The notes: generated from the sequence alone by a model not told the origin. A stretch of 8,680 bases of DNA from Bacillota bacterium (GCA_030526765.1 JAUNCB010000033.1:1-8680); one strand, 5' to 3'; shown: positions 1 to 6,696, counted from the stretch's first letter. A program made the numbers and translations.

Positions 1-7
1 ATTTTAT

Positions 8-841
8 ATGGTAAAAATTATTACAGATTCTTCTACACTTTATACTCCTGAGGAAGGTAAAAAAATGGGATTCCATGTATCCCCCCTTTGTGTTAATATC
101 GCTGATCTGGAGGATCGGGATCTGCTGGTAGATATGGACGTATTTTATCAGAAGATTGCGGAGGGAAATCACCCTCGTTCTTCTCAGCCTCCCATTGGCG
201 AGGTGATCGATCTTTATGAGGCTTATCCTGAGGATGAGATCATCAATATTGCGATGGCAGATGGTCTTTCCGGCACCTATCAGAGTGCCTGTGGTGCCAG
301 AGAATCTGTAGACCATAAGGATAATATTACCGTGTTCAACAGCAAAACCCTTTGCGGCCCTCATCGTTATATGGTGGAAAAGGCACAGGAAATGAGAGAT
401 TCAGGGAAAAGCAAAAAGGAAATTCTGGAATGGCTGGAATATGCCTCCAATCATCATGAATCCTTCCTGATTCCACAGGATTTTGAGTTCCTGAAGCGGG
501 GCGGCAGACTGACACCCGTTGCAGCTGCATTTGGCTCTGTTCTGAAGCTGAAGCCCGTCATGAAGCAGACAGATGATGGAAAGAAGCTGGATAAGTTTGT
601 GGTAAAAAGAACCATGAAGGCGGCAGTTGCTGCGATCATCGAGCATCTGCAGAAGGCGGAGCTGGACGAAAGACATATCCTGTATGTTTCCCATGCAAGA
701 GTAGCTGACGATGCGGAAAAAATCGTTGCACTGCTGAAGGAAGCTTTCCCGAAGGCGGAATATCAGGTGCTTCCTCTGGGAGCTGCTTTTGTGACACAGG
801 GCGGTCCCGGCTGTATTGCCATTCAGTATATCGAAAAATAA
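8..841 (+). CDS. DegV family protein (FakB-like fatty-acid-binding protein)
   Basis: A cytosolic protein of 277 residues, normal for the DegV family. DegV/FakB proteins bind a fatty acid and, in organisms with FakA, present it for phosphorylation to acyl phosphate. Family marks are visible: the N-terminal ITDSS (residues 5-9), SSQPP (58-62, where the family usually has T-S-Q-P), SGTYQSA (88-94), the very typical FLKRGGRL (161-168), LKLKPVM (179-185) and a C-terminal TQGGPG (263-268). The SSQP and SGT serine/threonine positions correspond to the fatty-acid carboxylate site in FakB. The usual T-H-x-G-P-G histidine is Gln264 here. The ATG is seven bases from the window edge, so no ribosome binding site or promoter can be seen, but the protein starts exactly where family members do. 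No FakA kinase is in view. Family assignment is secure; the lipid role is inferred from relatives. Confidence 0.93.
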   Translation: MVKIITDSSTLYTPEEGKKMGFHVSPLCVNIADLEDRDLLVDMDVFYQKIAEGNHPRSSQPPIGEVIDLYEAYPEDEIINIAMADGLSGTYQSACGARESVDHKDNITVFNSKTLCGPHRYMVEKAQEMRDSGKSKKEILEWLEYASNHHESFLIPQDFEFLKRGGRLTPVAAAFGSVLKLKPVMKQTDDGKKLDKFVVKRTMKAAVAAIIEHLQKAELDERHILYVSHARVADDAEKIVALLKEAFPKAEYQVLPLGAAFVTQGGPGCIAIQYIEK

Positions 842-846
842 AACAG

Positions 847-890
847 AAAGAGCGATTTCCGACAGAATAGTTCAGAAATCGCTCTTTTTT
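847..890 (+). terminator. Intrinsic terminator of degV, possibly bidirectional
   Basis: A perfect 13-bp inverted repeat: 847-859 (AAAGAGCGATTTC) pairs with 875-887 (GAAATCGCTCTTT), with a 15-base loop. A run of six T follows at 885-890. It starts six bases after the degV stop codon. On the opposite strand the hairpin is followed by a weaker T-rich stretch, so it may also end the convergent ABC operon, whose last stop codon is at 908. Confidence 0.9.
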
Positions 891-907
891 ATATTCGGGA
901 AGAAAAG

Positions 908-1852
908 TCAATCTTCTGTTTCATAAAATAAGGATGAGACATCCAGCGGTTCTTCGATCATGTCGGCATCATACAGGAAATCTGCCGTACGCTGGAAGCC
1001 TGCAATATCCGCTCCGTGCAGGTCTGTGGAGAAGTCATAGTGCTCCATCATTTCAGCGACGGCGCGGGGCTCCAGATCCAGCGCTTCTGCAACGATGCGG
1101 AGGGTTTCTTCTTCATGGTCCTCCATGAAATCCTCGATCTCATCCTGTGCCTCCTCCAGTTTTTCTATGATTTCAGGATGACTGCGATAAAATTCGTCTG
1201 TCACAGCAACGGCAATGATGGCATCGATCAGCCCTTCACCGTCGGTAATCAGGAAATAGTCCTGTTCCTTTGCTGTATAGGCGGTGGCACCTGCCAGAAG
1301 GGCAGCGTCAATGCTGCCGCCGTCCAATGCTGCCTTTGCTTCGGGGATGGACATATTGATATAGTCTACATCCTCCAGTGTCATATCTGCCTTGGCAAGA
1401 TATGCGGCCAGAAGCTCATGCAGATTTGTTCCTGCAGGCCCTGCAATGGTTTTTCCCCGCAGACTTTCCGGGGAGGTGAGAGTATCATCCTTGGTATACA
1501 GGGCAAAGGCCTTGGGAGAACGGCTATACATATTCAGCACCTTGATATCCGCATCATTTGCGGCAGAAAGAATGACTGAGGTTGCGCCAACTGCGTACAG
1601 CACCTGTACATCGCCGGATGCCAGTGCCTGTGTCTGATCTGCACCGGAAGTCAGCTCTGCATATTCCACGGAAATACCCATGTCTGCAAAGGCTTTTTCA
1701 AAGATGTGGTGTTCCTTTTCAATGATGGAAGGAACATTCAGGGGGGCAGTTACATAGGTAAAGGTAAGCTGATCTAAGGGTTTTTCTCCGCCGCAGCCGC
1801 TCAGGGCTGCCATCAGTGCTGCGATTGCTATACCGATTGCTTTCTTTTTCAT
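908..1852 (-). CDS. ABC transporter substrate-binding lipoprotein (NMT1/SsuA/TauA-like)
   Basis: A 314-residue extracytoplasmic solute-binding protein, expected to be lipid-anchored on the outer face of the membrane and to deliver solute to the permease and ATPase encoded just upstream. The N-terminus is a lipoprotein signal: MKKK, a hydrophobic stretch (residues 5-17) and a lipobox LSGC with acceptor Cys20, then GG. The body resembles NMT1/SsuA-type proteins: a first lobe from about residue 28, a ligand-site segment around 66-95 (SGADQTQALASGDVQ), and GPAGTNLHELLAAYL (138-152), like the GSNAH segment of SsuA. Residues 230-265 are a strongly acidic helical stretch. The start is fixed by AAGGAGG at 1866-1860, seven bases upstream. 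It is the last gene of the operon, 20 bases after the ATPase. The ligand cannot be read from sequence: sulfonate, taurine, nitrate-type ions or pyrimidine thiamine precursors are all possible for this class. Confidence 0.88.
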   Translation of the reverse strand: MKKKAIGIAIAALMAALSGCGGEKPLDQLTFTYVTAPLNVPSIIEKEHHIFEKAFADMGISVEYAELTSGADQTQALASGDVQVLYAVGATSVILSAANDADIKVLNMYSRSPKAFALYTKDDTLTSPESLRGKTIAGPAGTNLHELLAAYLAKADMTLEDVDYINMSIPEAKAALDGGSIDAALLAGATAYTAKEQDYFLITDGEGLIDAIIAVAVTDEFYRSHPEIIEKLEEAQDEIEDFMEDHEEETLRIVAEALDLEPRAVAEMMEHYDFSTDLHGADIAGFQRTADFLYDADMIEEPLDVSSLFYETED

Positions 1853-1872
1853 TTCTTTTCCTCCTTCGTATG

Positions 1873-2583
1873 TTAAAGATCTAATTCTCTGAGGATCTCC
1901 CGCTTCAGTGTAATGAAAGCAGGGGACAGGATATCTCGTTCCTTTGTTTCTTCGGGAGGGATAAATTCCCGTTTGATCCTTCCGTTTTCCAGAATAATGA
2001 TTTTGTGTCCAAGAAGCAGTGCTTCATCAATGCTGTGGGTCACAAAGAGGATGCTGGCACCGCTGCTTTCCTGCAGCCGCTGCAGTTCCTTCTGCATCTG
2101 CTGACGGGTGATATGATCCAGTGCAGCAAAGGGTTCATCCATCAGAATAAAGGAAGGCTCCTGTGCCAGCGCACGGGCGATGGCAGTCCGCTGCTGCATG
2201 CCGCCGGAAAGCTGATGGGGATAAACTTTTTCAAAGCCCTTCAGTCCGACGATGTCAAGGATATTCTGTATTTTAGTTTGATCTACTTCCTGTTTTTTTA
2301 ATCCGAAAATCACATTATTCCATACATTCAGCCAGGGCATCAGTCTTGCTTCCTGAAATACATAAGCGGTTTTATGGGAAAAACCAAAATGGATCTCTCC
2401 GCCATCGGGCTGCTCCAGTCCACTGATCAGACGCAGAAGGGTGGTTTTGCCGCAGCCGCTTTTACCCAGAATAACGGTGATGCTTTTTTCGGGGATATGA
2501 AGATCGATCTCCGTTAATACAGGGAGAATGCGATCCTCCACAGGATAGGATTTCTGTATTTTTTTTAAATCAATTCCAGCCAT
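1873..2583 (-). CDS. ABC transporter ATP-binding protein (SsuB/TauB/NrtD-like)
   Basis: The ATPase that powers the importer, on the cytoplasmic side of the membrane. With the start chosen here it has 236 residues. All nucleotide-binding motifs are intact: Walker [10 protein letters not shown] (40-48), Q-loop Gln77 within [10 protein letters not shown] (75-84), signature LSGGMQQR (125-132), Walker B FILMDEP with catalytic Glu150, and switch His183 in VTHSIDEA. The [11 protein letters not shown]-loop is characteristic of the nitrate/sulfonate/taurine importer class. In-frame ATGs lie at 2625 and 2592, but AAAGGA at 2599-2594 fits 2583 best (10-base spacing) and the protein then begins MAGIDLKKI, as relatives do. 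The start overlaps the permease stop by 14 bases, suggesting translational coupling. Confidence 0.93.
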   Translation of the reverse strand: MAGIDLKKIQKSYPVEDRILPVLTEIDLHIPEKSITVILGKSGCGKTTLLRLISGLEQPDGGEIHFGFSHKTAYVFQEARLMPWLNVWNNVIFGLKKQEVDQTKIQNILDIVGLKGFEKVYPHQLSGGMQQRTAIARALAQEPSFILMDEPFAALDHITRQQMQKELQRLQESSGASILFVTHSIDEALLLGHKIIILENGRIKREFIPPEETKERDILSPAFITLKREILRELDL

Positions 2584-3337
2584 GTTCACCATTTCCTTTG
2601 AATAATCGATGGAGTGCCATTCCAAAAAGCTTATCTGTGATCAGCCCCACAATGCCAATGACGAAAATGCCGACGATAACCTTATCGGTGCGGCTCATTT
2701 CCTGTGCAAACAGGATCATATGGCCGATCCCGCTGGAGGCAGCGATCATTTCTGCCCCAATGATGGCTCGCCAGCTATAACCCATGCCAATACGCATCCC
2801 TACCAATATATCGGCAGAGGCGTAGGGCAGGACAATGGAGGTGAATTTCCGAAAAGGAGAGCAGCCAAAGACATCGCCTACCTCCAGCAGTTTTTTATCA
2901 CAGCCGGTAAAGCCCTTCACGATATTCAGATACATGGGGAAAAAGGCAGCCAGAATGATGATGACTGTTTTTGTCATTTCTCCGATGCCACACCATAAGA
3001 TCAGCAGCGGAATCAGGCTCAGAGGCGGTACATTCCGAAAGAACTGCACGAGCAGGTTATAGTATTTTTCCGATGCGGGCAGAAGGAAACGAAGCATCCC
3101 CAGTCCGAATGCCAGAAGAAAGGCGATCAGGAAGCCCTTCAGTACACGAAACAGGCTGACAGCCACATCTGTATATAGTTCGCCGGAGAAGAGCATATCC
3201 AGAAAGCTTGCAAATACCTTTTCGGGGGTGGGCAGTACATAGGCACTGAACAGCTCCAGTCTGCATACCAGAAACCATGCACCAAGCAAAAGAAGGATAC
3301 CAAGATAAGGTGCAAGGGAAGTGTGTATTTTTTTCAT
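2570..3337 (-). CDS. ABC transporter permease (SsuC/TauC-like, BPD_transp_1 fold)
   Basis: Integral membrane subunit of the importer, 255 residues from the chosen start. Hydrophobic segments are visible at about 8-26, 62-86, 105-118, 122-143, 180-200 and 218-240, consistent with six membrane spans. A diverged EAA loop, the contact for the ATPase, lies at about 151-171 ([20 protein letters not shown]), keeping the central Gly and the Phe/Leu-Pro end. [11 protein letters not shown] (35-45) and [19 protein letters not shown] (101-119) are typical of SsuC-like permeases. Two ATGs are close together (3343 and 3337). AAGGAG at 3350-3345 is only one base from the first but seven from the second, so 3337 is preferred. 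It is the first gene of the leftward operon. Confidence 0.92.
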   Translation of the reverse strand: MKKIHTSLAPYLGILLLLGAWFLVCRLELFSAYVLPTPEKVFASFLDMLFSGELYTDVAVSLFRVLKGFLIAFLLAFGLGMLRFLLPASEKYYNLLVQFFRNVPPLSLIPLLILWCGIGEMTKTVIIILAAFFPMYLNIVKGFTGCDKKLLEVGDVFGCSPFRKFTSIVLPYASADILVGMRIGMGYSWRAIIGAEMIAASSGIGHMILFAQEMSRTDKVIVGIFVIGIVGLITDKLFGMALHRLFKGNGEHGWN

Positions 3338-3379
3338 ATTCATTCTCCTTACTCTCTCTTGAAAAAAGAAAAAGTCCAC

Positions 3380-3439
3380 GCAAAAAAGCGCAGACGAAGA
3401 ATCCTCTGAAATCAAATTTCTGTCTGTACGCCTTTTTGC
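3380..3439 (-). promoter_or_regulatory. Long hairpin with flanking A/T runs in the ABC operon leader (attenuator-like)
   Basis: On the plus strand, 3380-3395 (GC, six A, GCGCAGAC) pairs with 3422-3439 (GTCTG, bulged TA, CGC, then CTTTTTGC). This gives about 15 pairs with a two-base bulge and one A/C mismatch. Inside it, GAAAT (3408-3412) and ATTTC (3416-3420) can form a second small hairpin. Read on the minus strand, the GC-rich stem is followed directly by TTTTTT (3387-3382), the form of an intrinsic terminator, about 45 bases before the permease start. It could be an attenuator or a terminator acting in either direction. No known riboswitch consensus was recognised. Confidence 0.5.
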
Positions 3440-3473
3440 TCAGGTCATCCTTTACAATCAGGGGTATATATCC

Positions 3474-3482
3474 AGTATACCA
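3474..3482 (-). promoter_or_regulatory. Candidate extended -10 promoter for the ABC operon
   Basis: On the minus strand, TGGTATACT forms an extended -10 element (TG, one base, then TATACT, differing from TATAAT at one position). No good -35 hexamer sits 16-18 bases upstream, which is tolerated for extended -10 promoters. Transcription would start near 3467, giving a leader of about 130 bases before the permease and placing the 3380-3439 hairpin inside the transcript. This is a prediction from consensus only. Confidence 0.45.
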
Positions 3483-3568
3483 TGAGGCGGGCATTTTGCA
3501 TAGGGGCGATTGGACAGGTTTTTCGCTATAATATGCAGCGGGGAGCAGCCTTTTCTTTTTTTTATGGG

Positions 3569-3581
3569 TATGATACAATGA
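3569..3581 (+). promoter_or_regulatory. Candidate extended -10 promoter of the hydrogenase maturation operon
   Basis: TATGATACAATGA contains TG-A-TACAAT, an extended -10 element, about 44 bases before the first start codon. A T-rich tract (3551-3563) occupies the -35 region without a clear TTGACA. The same 11-base string TGATACAATGA recurs before the radical SAM gene at 6741-6751, also at a promoter-like distance. A perfect TATAAT at 3527-3532 lies further upstream but has no suitably spaced -35. Confidence 0.55.
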
Positions 3582-3622
3582 GCACAGATTTCGGATGAGA
3601 AAACAGAAAGGAGCGATGGAAG

Positions 3623-3874
3623 ATGACAGAATCCAGAGTTGCCCTTGTGGGTATTATTGTATCCTCGAAGGAGGCGATCGATGACCTGAACCATCTGCTG
3701 TCAGAATACGGCGAATATATCATCGGGCGCATGGGGCTGCCTTATAAAGAAAGAAAGATTTCCATCATCAGTGTGGCGATGGATGCGCCTGCAGATGTGA
3801 TCAATTCCATGACAGGAAAACTGGGAAAGCTGCCCGGCATCAGCACAAAAACGATTTATGCGAAAAATATGTGA
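3623..3874 (+). CDS. TM1266-like ACT-fold protein (putative [FeFe]-hydrogenase system regulator)
   Basis: A small protein of 83 residues of the family often labelled iron-only hydrogenase system regulator, named after Thermotoga TM1266. It has the βαββαβ pattern of an ACT/NikR-C-like fold: a strand VALVGIIVSS (6-15), a helix with EAIDDLNHLL (17-26), the conserved GRMGLPYKER (35-44), a strand ISIISVAMD (46-54), a helix, and the GKLGKLPGIS segment (65-74). No DNA-binding domain is visible, so any regulatory role is by family label and by its constant position beside hydE/hydF/hydG; the molecular function is not established. AAAGGAG at 3607-3613 is nine bases before the ATG. It leads the operon, six bases before hydE. 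Confidence 0.88.
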   Translation: MTESRVALVGIIVSSKEAIDDLNHLLSEYGEYIIGRMGLPYKERKISIISVAMDAPADVINSMTGKLGKLPGISTKTIYAKNM

Positions 3875-3880
3875 GGTTCT

Positions 3881-4948
3881 ATGAGGGATTTGATTTTAAA
3901 ACTGGAAAAGGAGCGCAGTCTGTCCAAGGCAGAATGGATGCGTCTGATCGGAGAAAGAACGCCTGAAAGCAGTGCGTTTCTTTTGGAGCGGGCGCAGGCG
4001 GTGCGTCATGCCTTTTATGGACGAAGCATTTATATCCGAGGACTCATAGAATTTACCAACCATTGTAAAAATGACTGTTATTACTGCGGGATTCGATGCA
4101 GTAACCGAAGCCTTTCCCGTTATCGGATGACGGAAGCAGAGATCCTTTCCTGCTGTCAGAATGGCTATGAGCTGGGATTTCGCACCTTTGTGCTGCAGGG
4201 GGGAGAGGATAACTGGTTTACACAGGAAAGAATGACTGCCTTGATTGCAAAGATACGTCATGCATTTCCAGACTGTGCCATTACCCTTTCGGTAGGCGAA
4301 CGGGAACGGGAGGAATATCAGGCTTATTTTGATGCGGGAGCGGATCGCTTTCTGCTGCGCCATGAAACGGCGGAGGAAGCCCATTATCGGCAGCTTCACC
4401 CGAAAGGAATGGAGCTGCAGCATCGGAAGGAATGCCTGTGGCACTTAAAGGAAATCGGTTATCAGACGGGCAGCGGGATCATGGTAGGCACTCCGGGACA
4501 GAAAACAGAGCATCTGGCAGAGGATATGCTTTTTTTACAGGAGCTTCGTCCGCAGATGGTGGGGATCGGCCCCTTTCTGCCGCATAAAGATACCCCTTTT
4601 AGCGGAGCGCAGGCAGGCTCTCTGGAGCTGACGCTGTATCTGCTGGGACTGGTTCGGTTACTTTTGCCAACAGCACTGATCCCTGCCACAACAGCCCTCA
4701 GCACCCTTCATCCCGAGGGCAGAAGGCGGGGGATCCTTGCAGGGGCAAATGTACTGATGCCAAATCTTTCTCCTGTGGAAAACAGAAAGAACTACAGTCT
4801 GTATGACAATAAGCGATGCATGGACAGCGAGGCGGCGGAAGGACTTTTTCTGCTGAAGGAAGAAATGAAGGAAATCGGGTATGAGATCGTTATGGACAGA
4901 GGAGATGCCATAGCGGAAGGAAAGGCGGAACGGTATGAGTCTGAATGA
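3881..4948 (+). CDS. hydE: [FeFe]-hydrogenase H-cluster maturation radical SAM protein HydE
   Basis: HydE is a cytosolic radical SAM enzyme that helps build the dithiomethylamine-bridged diiron part of the H-cluster, acting on an organometallic product of HydG before loading on HydF. This copy has 355 residues, normal for the family. The cluster motif C-x3-C-x2-C is Cys62, Cys66 and Cys69 (CKNDCYYC), followed by LQGGED (105-110), the SAM amino-group motif typical of HydE. Other HydE-like segments are RHETAEEAHYRQLHP (160-174), GTPGQ (203-207) and GIGPFLPHKDTPF (228-240). The C-terminal region where Thermotoga HydE carries three cysteines for an auxiliary FeS cluster has only Cys313 here, so that cluster is probably absent; it is known to be dispensable. 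The GAGGT at 3873-3877 overlaps the preceding stop codon and serves as ribosome binding site. Its 3' end overlaps hydF by 14 bases. Confidence 0.95.
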   Translation: MRDLILKLEKERSLSKAEWMRLIGERTPESSAFLLERAQAVRHAFYGRSIYIRGLIEFTNHCKNDCYYCGIRCSNRSLSRYRMTEAEILSCCQNGYELGFRTFVLQGGEDNWFTQERMTALIAKIRHAFPDCAITLSVGEREREEYQAYFDAGADRFLLRHETAEEAHYRQLHPKGMELQHRKECLWHLKEIGYQTGSGIMVGTPGQKTEHLAEDMLFLQELRPQMVGIGPFLPHKDTPFSGAQAGSLELTLYLLGLVRLLLPTALIPATTALSTLHPEGRRRGILAGANVLMPNLSPVENRKNYSLYDNKRCMDSEAAEGLFLLKEEMKEIGYEIVMDRGDAIAEGKAERYESE

Positions 4949-6128
4949 TACACCTTTGGCAAATCGGATACATATTGGTATTTTCGGTAGAAGAAATGCA
5001 GGAAAATCCAGTCTGATCAATGCGCTGACAGGGCAGAGTCTTGCCATTGTGTCCGATGTGGCAGGCACTACTACAGACCCTGTACAGAAGGCAATGGAGC
5101 TGCTTCCACTGGGGCCAGTCGTGTTGATCGACACACCCGGTCTGGATGATGTGGGAGAACTGGGGCAGATGCGTGTGGAAAAGGCATATCAGGTTCTTCG
5201 TAAAACAGAGATTGCTGTGGTTGTGGTGGATGGAACGGAGGAAATAACAGAAGCGGATGAAAGGATCCTATCTCAGATTCGGGAAAGAAACATTCCTTTT
5301 GTGATTGTAAAAAACAAAATGGATCTGATGGATACAGAAGAGGCAGAAGCGGACGGAGAAGCAACGATCTCTGTTTCGGCACATACGGGGCAGAATATCC
5401 ATGCGCTGAAGGAAATGCTGGGAGGTCTGGCGGTGAAGGCTGCCCAAAACCGTCCCATCGTCAGAGACCTGCTGCAGCCGATGGATTTTGTTGTGCTGGT
5501 GGTTCCCATTGATTCCGCTGCACCGAAGGGGCGGCTGATCCTGCCGCAGCAGCAGACCATACGGGATATTCTGGAGGCGGGAGCGGTACCTGTAGTGACC
5601 AGAGATCATGAACTGCGGGATACCCTTTCCACATTGGGCAAGCAGCCTCGTATGGTCATTACAGACAGTCAGGTGTTTGATGCAGTTTCTGAAACGGTTC
5701 CCGAAGAGATTCCCCTGACCTCATTTTCTATCCTGATGGCAAGGCATAAGGGAGATCTGGAGCAGAATGTAAGCGGTGCGGCAGCACTGAAGAGACTGAA
5801 GGACGGAGATCATGTGCTGATCTCCGAGGGCTGTACCCATCATCGTCAGTGTGAAGATATCGGAACGGTGAAGCTGCCCCGCTGGATCAGAGAATATACG
5901 CAAAAAGATATCACATTTCACTTTAGCAGCGGCACGGAATTTCCGGCAGATCTGTCTCAGTATGCGCTGATCATACACTGCGGCGGCTGTACGCTGAATG
6001 AAAGAGAGATGAAATACCGTCTGCAATGTGCGGCAGAGCAGGGGATCCCTATGACAAATTACGGCATTTGTATTGCTTTCCTGAAGGGGATACTGGAGCG
6101 AAGCGTTAAGCCTCTGGGGATATTCTGA
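4935..6128 (+). CDS. hydF: [FeFe]-hydrogenase H-cluster maturation GTPase HydF
   Basis: HydF is the GTPase and scaffold that carries the diiron precursor and transfers it to apo-hydrogenase. The copy has 397 residues, near the usual size. The N-terminal G domain shows P-loop GRRNAGKS (18-25), G2 TTTDP (45-49), G3 DTPG (66-69), G4 NKMD (127-130) and SAH (148-150) as G5. A dimerisation region follows, with the segment around PIDSAAPKGRLILPQQQ (191-207). The C-terminal domain has the FeS ligand pattern: Cys300-x-His302, then 45 residues, then His348-Cys349-x2-Cys352, with DIGTVKLPRW (308-317) between. The gap is marginally shorter than the commonly quoted range. The ATG lies inside hydE, preceded by AAGGAAAGG at 4917-4925, so translation is probably coupled. 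No terminator follows. Confidence 0.95.
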   Translation: MSLNDTPLANRIHIGIFGRRNAGKSSLINALTGQSLAIVSDVAGTTTDPVQKAMELLPLGPVVLIDTPGLDDVGELGQMRVEKAYQVLRKTEIAVVVVDGTEEITEADERILSQIRERNIPFVIVKNKMDLMDTEEAEADGEATISVSAHTGQNIHALKEMLGGLAVKAAQNRPIVRDLLQPMDFVVLVVPIDSAAPKGRLILPQQQTIRDILEAGAVPVVTRDHELRDTLSTLGKQPRMVITDSQVFDAVSETVPEEIPLTSFSILMARHKGDLEQNVSGAAALKRLKDGDHVLISEGCTHHRQCEDIGTVKLPRWIREYTQKDITFHFSSGTEFPADLSQYALIIHCGGCTLNEREMKYRLQCAAEQGIPMTNYGICIAFLKGILERSVKPLGIF

Positions 6129-6148
6129 AAGGAAAAATGGAAACAACC

Positions 6149-6177
6149 TTGAGCATAAAGGGAAAATATGATATAGT
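6149..6177 (+). promoter_or_regulatory. Promoter of the ohrR-like gene
   Basis: TTGAGC (6149-6154) and TATAGT (6172-6177) are separated by 17 bases, and TGA directly before the hexamer makes it an extended -10. This is the best promoter in the window by consensus. Transcription would start near 6184, about 50 bases before the ATG at 6235. Confidence 0.7.
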
Positions 6178-6193
6178 AAATATTAGTTGGGCA

Positions 6194-6208
6194 TGCAATT
6201 TAATTTTG
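6194..6208 (+). promoter_or_regulatory. Candidate OhrR operator
   Basis: TGCAATTTAATTTTG matches 11 of 15 positions of the Bacillus subtilis OhrR site as I recall it (TACAATTAAATTGTA) and includes the palindrome AATT-T-AATT. It lies just downstream of the predicted transcription start, a position suitable for autorepression. The region is AT-rich, so a chance match is possible. Confidence 0.4.
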
Positions 6209-6234
6209 TGACAGGGCTTTTTTGGGGGTGTGAT

Positions 6235-6696
6235 ATGGAAAAGAAACAATATGAAAAATATGATGCATTAAAACTTGGAGTGCAGCTTTGTTTTCCGCTC
6301 TATGCCTGCTCCAAGGAAATGGTGCGTCTTTACAAGCCTTATCTGGATGAACTGGGGCTGACATATACCCAGTATATCACGATGCTGGTATTGTGGGAAA
6401 AGGAGAAACTGACAGTAAAGGAACTGGGAAAACGACTGTATCTGGATTCCGGTACATTAACACCGCTGCTGAAAAAACTGGAGCAAAAGGGACTGATCTT
6501 TCGGGAACGCTCCAAGGAAGATGAAAGAAATCTGTTTATCACGCTGACAGAAGCAGGGGTTGCCATGAAGGATCAGGCACTGCATATTCCTTATGAAATG
6601 GTGAAATGTGTAGAACTGGATACAGAGGAAAAAAGAACATTGTACCAGTTACTGTATAAACTGCTTTCCTATGTGGATAAAGAAGAAAAAGAATGA
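6235..6696 (+). CDS. ohrR: MarR-family organic-peroxide sensor, OhrR-like repressor
   Basis: A dimeric winged-helix repressor of 153 residues. OhrR proteins leave DNA when a reactive cysteine is oxidised by organic hydroperoxide or hypochlorite. The OhrR signature is clear: LGVQLCFPLYACSKEM (14-29) with sensing Cys19, plus Tyr33 and Tyr44 (in GLTYTQY), which match the tyrosines that contact the sensor cysteine in Bacillus OhrR. The winged helix follows, with a recognition helix near DSGTLTPLLKKLEQKG (71-86) and a wing with KEDERNLFITLTEAG (94-108). A second cysteine, Cys125, sits about as far from Cys19 as the resolving cysteine does in two-Cys OhrR. A TTG extends the frame upstream to 6187, but GGGGGTG at 6224-6230 marks the ATG at 6235. 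No Ohr peroxidase is nearby; the targets here are unknown. Confidence 0.85.
   Translation: MEKKQYEKYDALKLGVQLCFPLYACSKEMVRLYKPYLDELGLTYTQYITMLVLWEKEKLTVKELGKRLYLDSGTLTPLLKKLEQKGLIFRERSKEDERNLFITLTEAGVAMKDQALHIPYEMVKCVELDTEEKRTLYQLLYKLLSYVDKEEKE

Noticed and set aside
1016..1579. A long plus-strand open frame (187 codons) across the binding-protein gene
   Set aside because: It lies antisense to a lipoprotein gene with clear family features, has no ribosome binding site and encodes a low-complexity Cys-rich product.
2584..2625. Upstream starts for the ATPase at 2625 or 2592
   Set aside because: The first has no ribosome binding site and lies deep in the permease; the second is only two bases from AAAGGA. 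The residues they add are not family-like.
3338..3415. N-terminal extension of the permease to 3415
   Set aside because: The added residues are a Phe-rich translation of the A/T-run leader, and the AAGGAG at 3350-3345 clearly marks the internal start.
3511..3532. TGGACA and a perfect TATAAT as promoter of the hydrogenase operon
   Set aside because: The two hexamers are only 10 bases apart, too close for a sigma-70-type promoter; the extended -10 at 3571-3579 is a better and nearer candidate.
3338..3622. A known riboswitch (TPP, guanidine, SAM, preQ1) in the divergent intergenic region
   Set aside because: I looked for the conserved core sequences of these classes on both strands and none was present; only the hairpin at 3380-3439 stands out.
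6187..6234. TTG start for the ohrR-like gene
   Set aside because: It would put the predicted promoter and operator at the start codon, lacks a ribosome binding site, and OhrR proteins begin close to the sensor cysteine.
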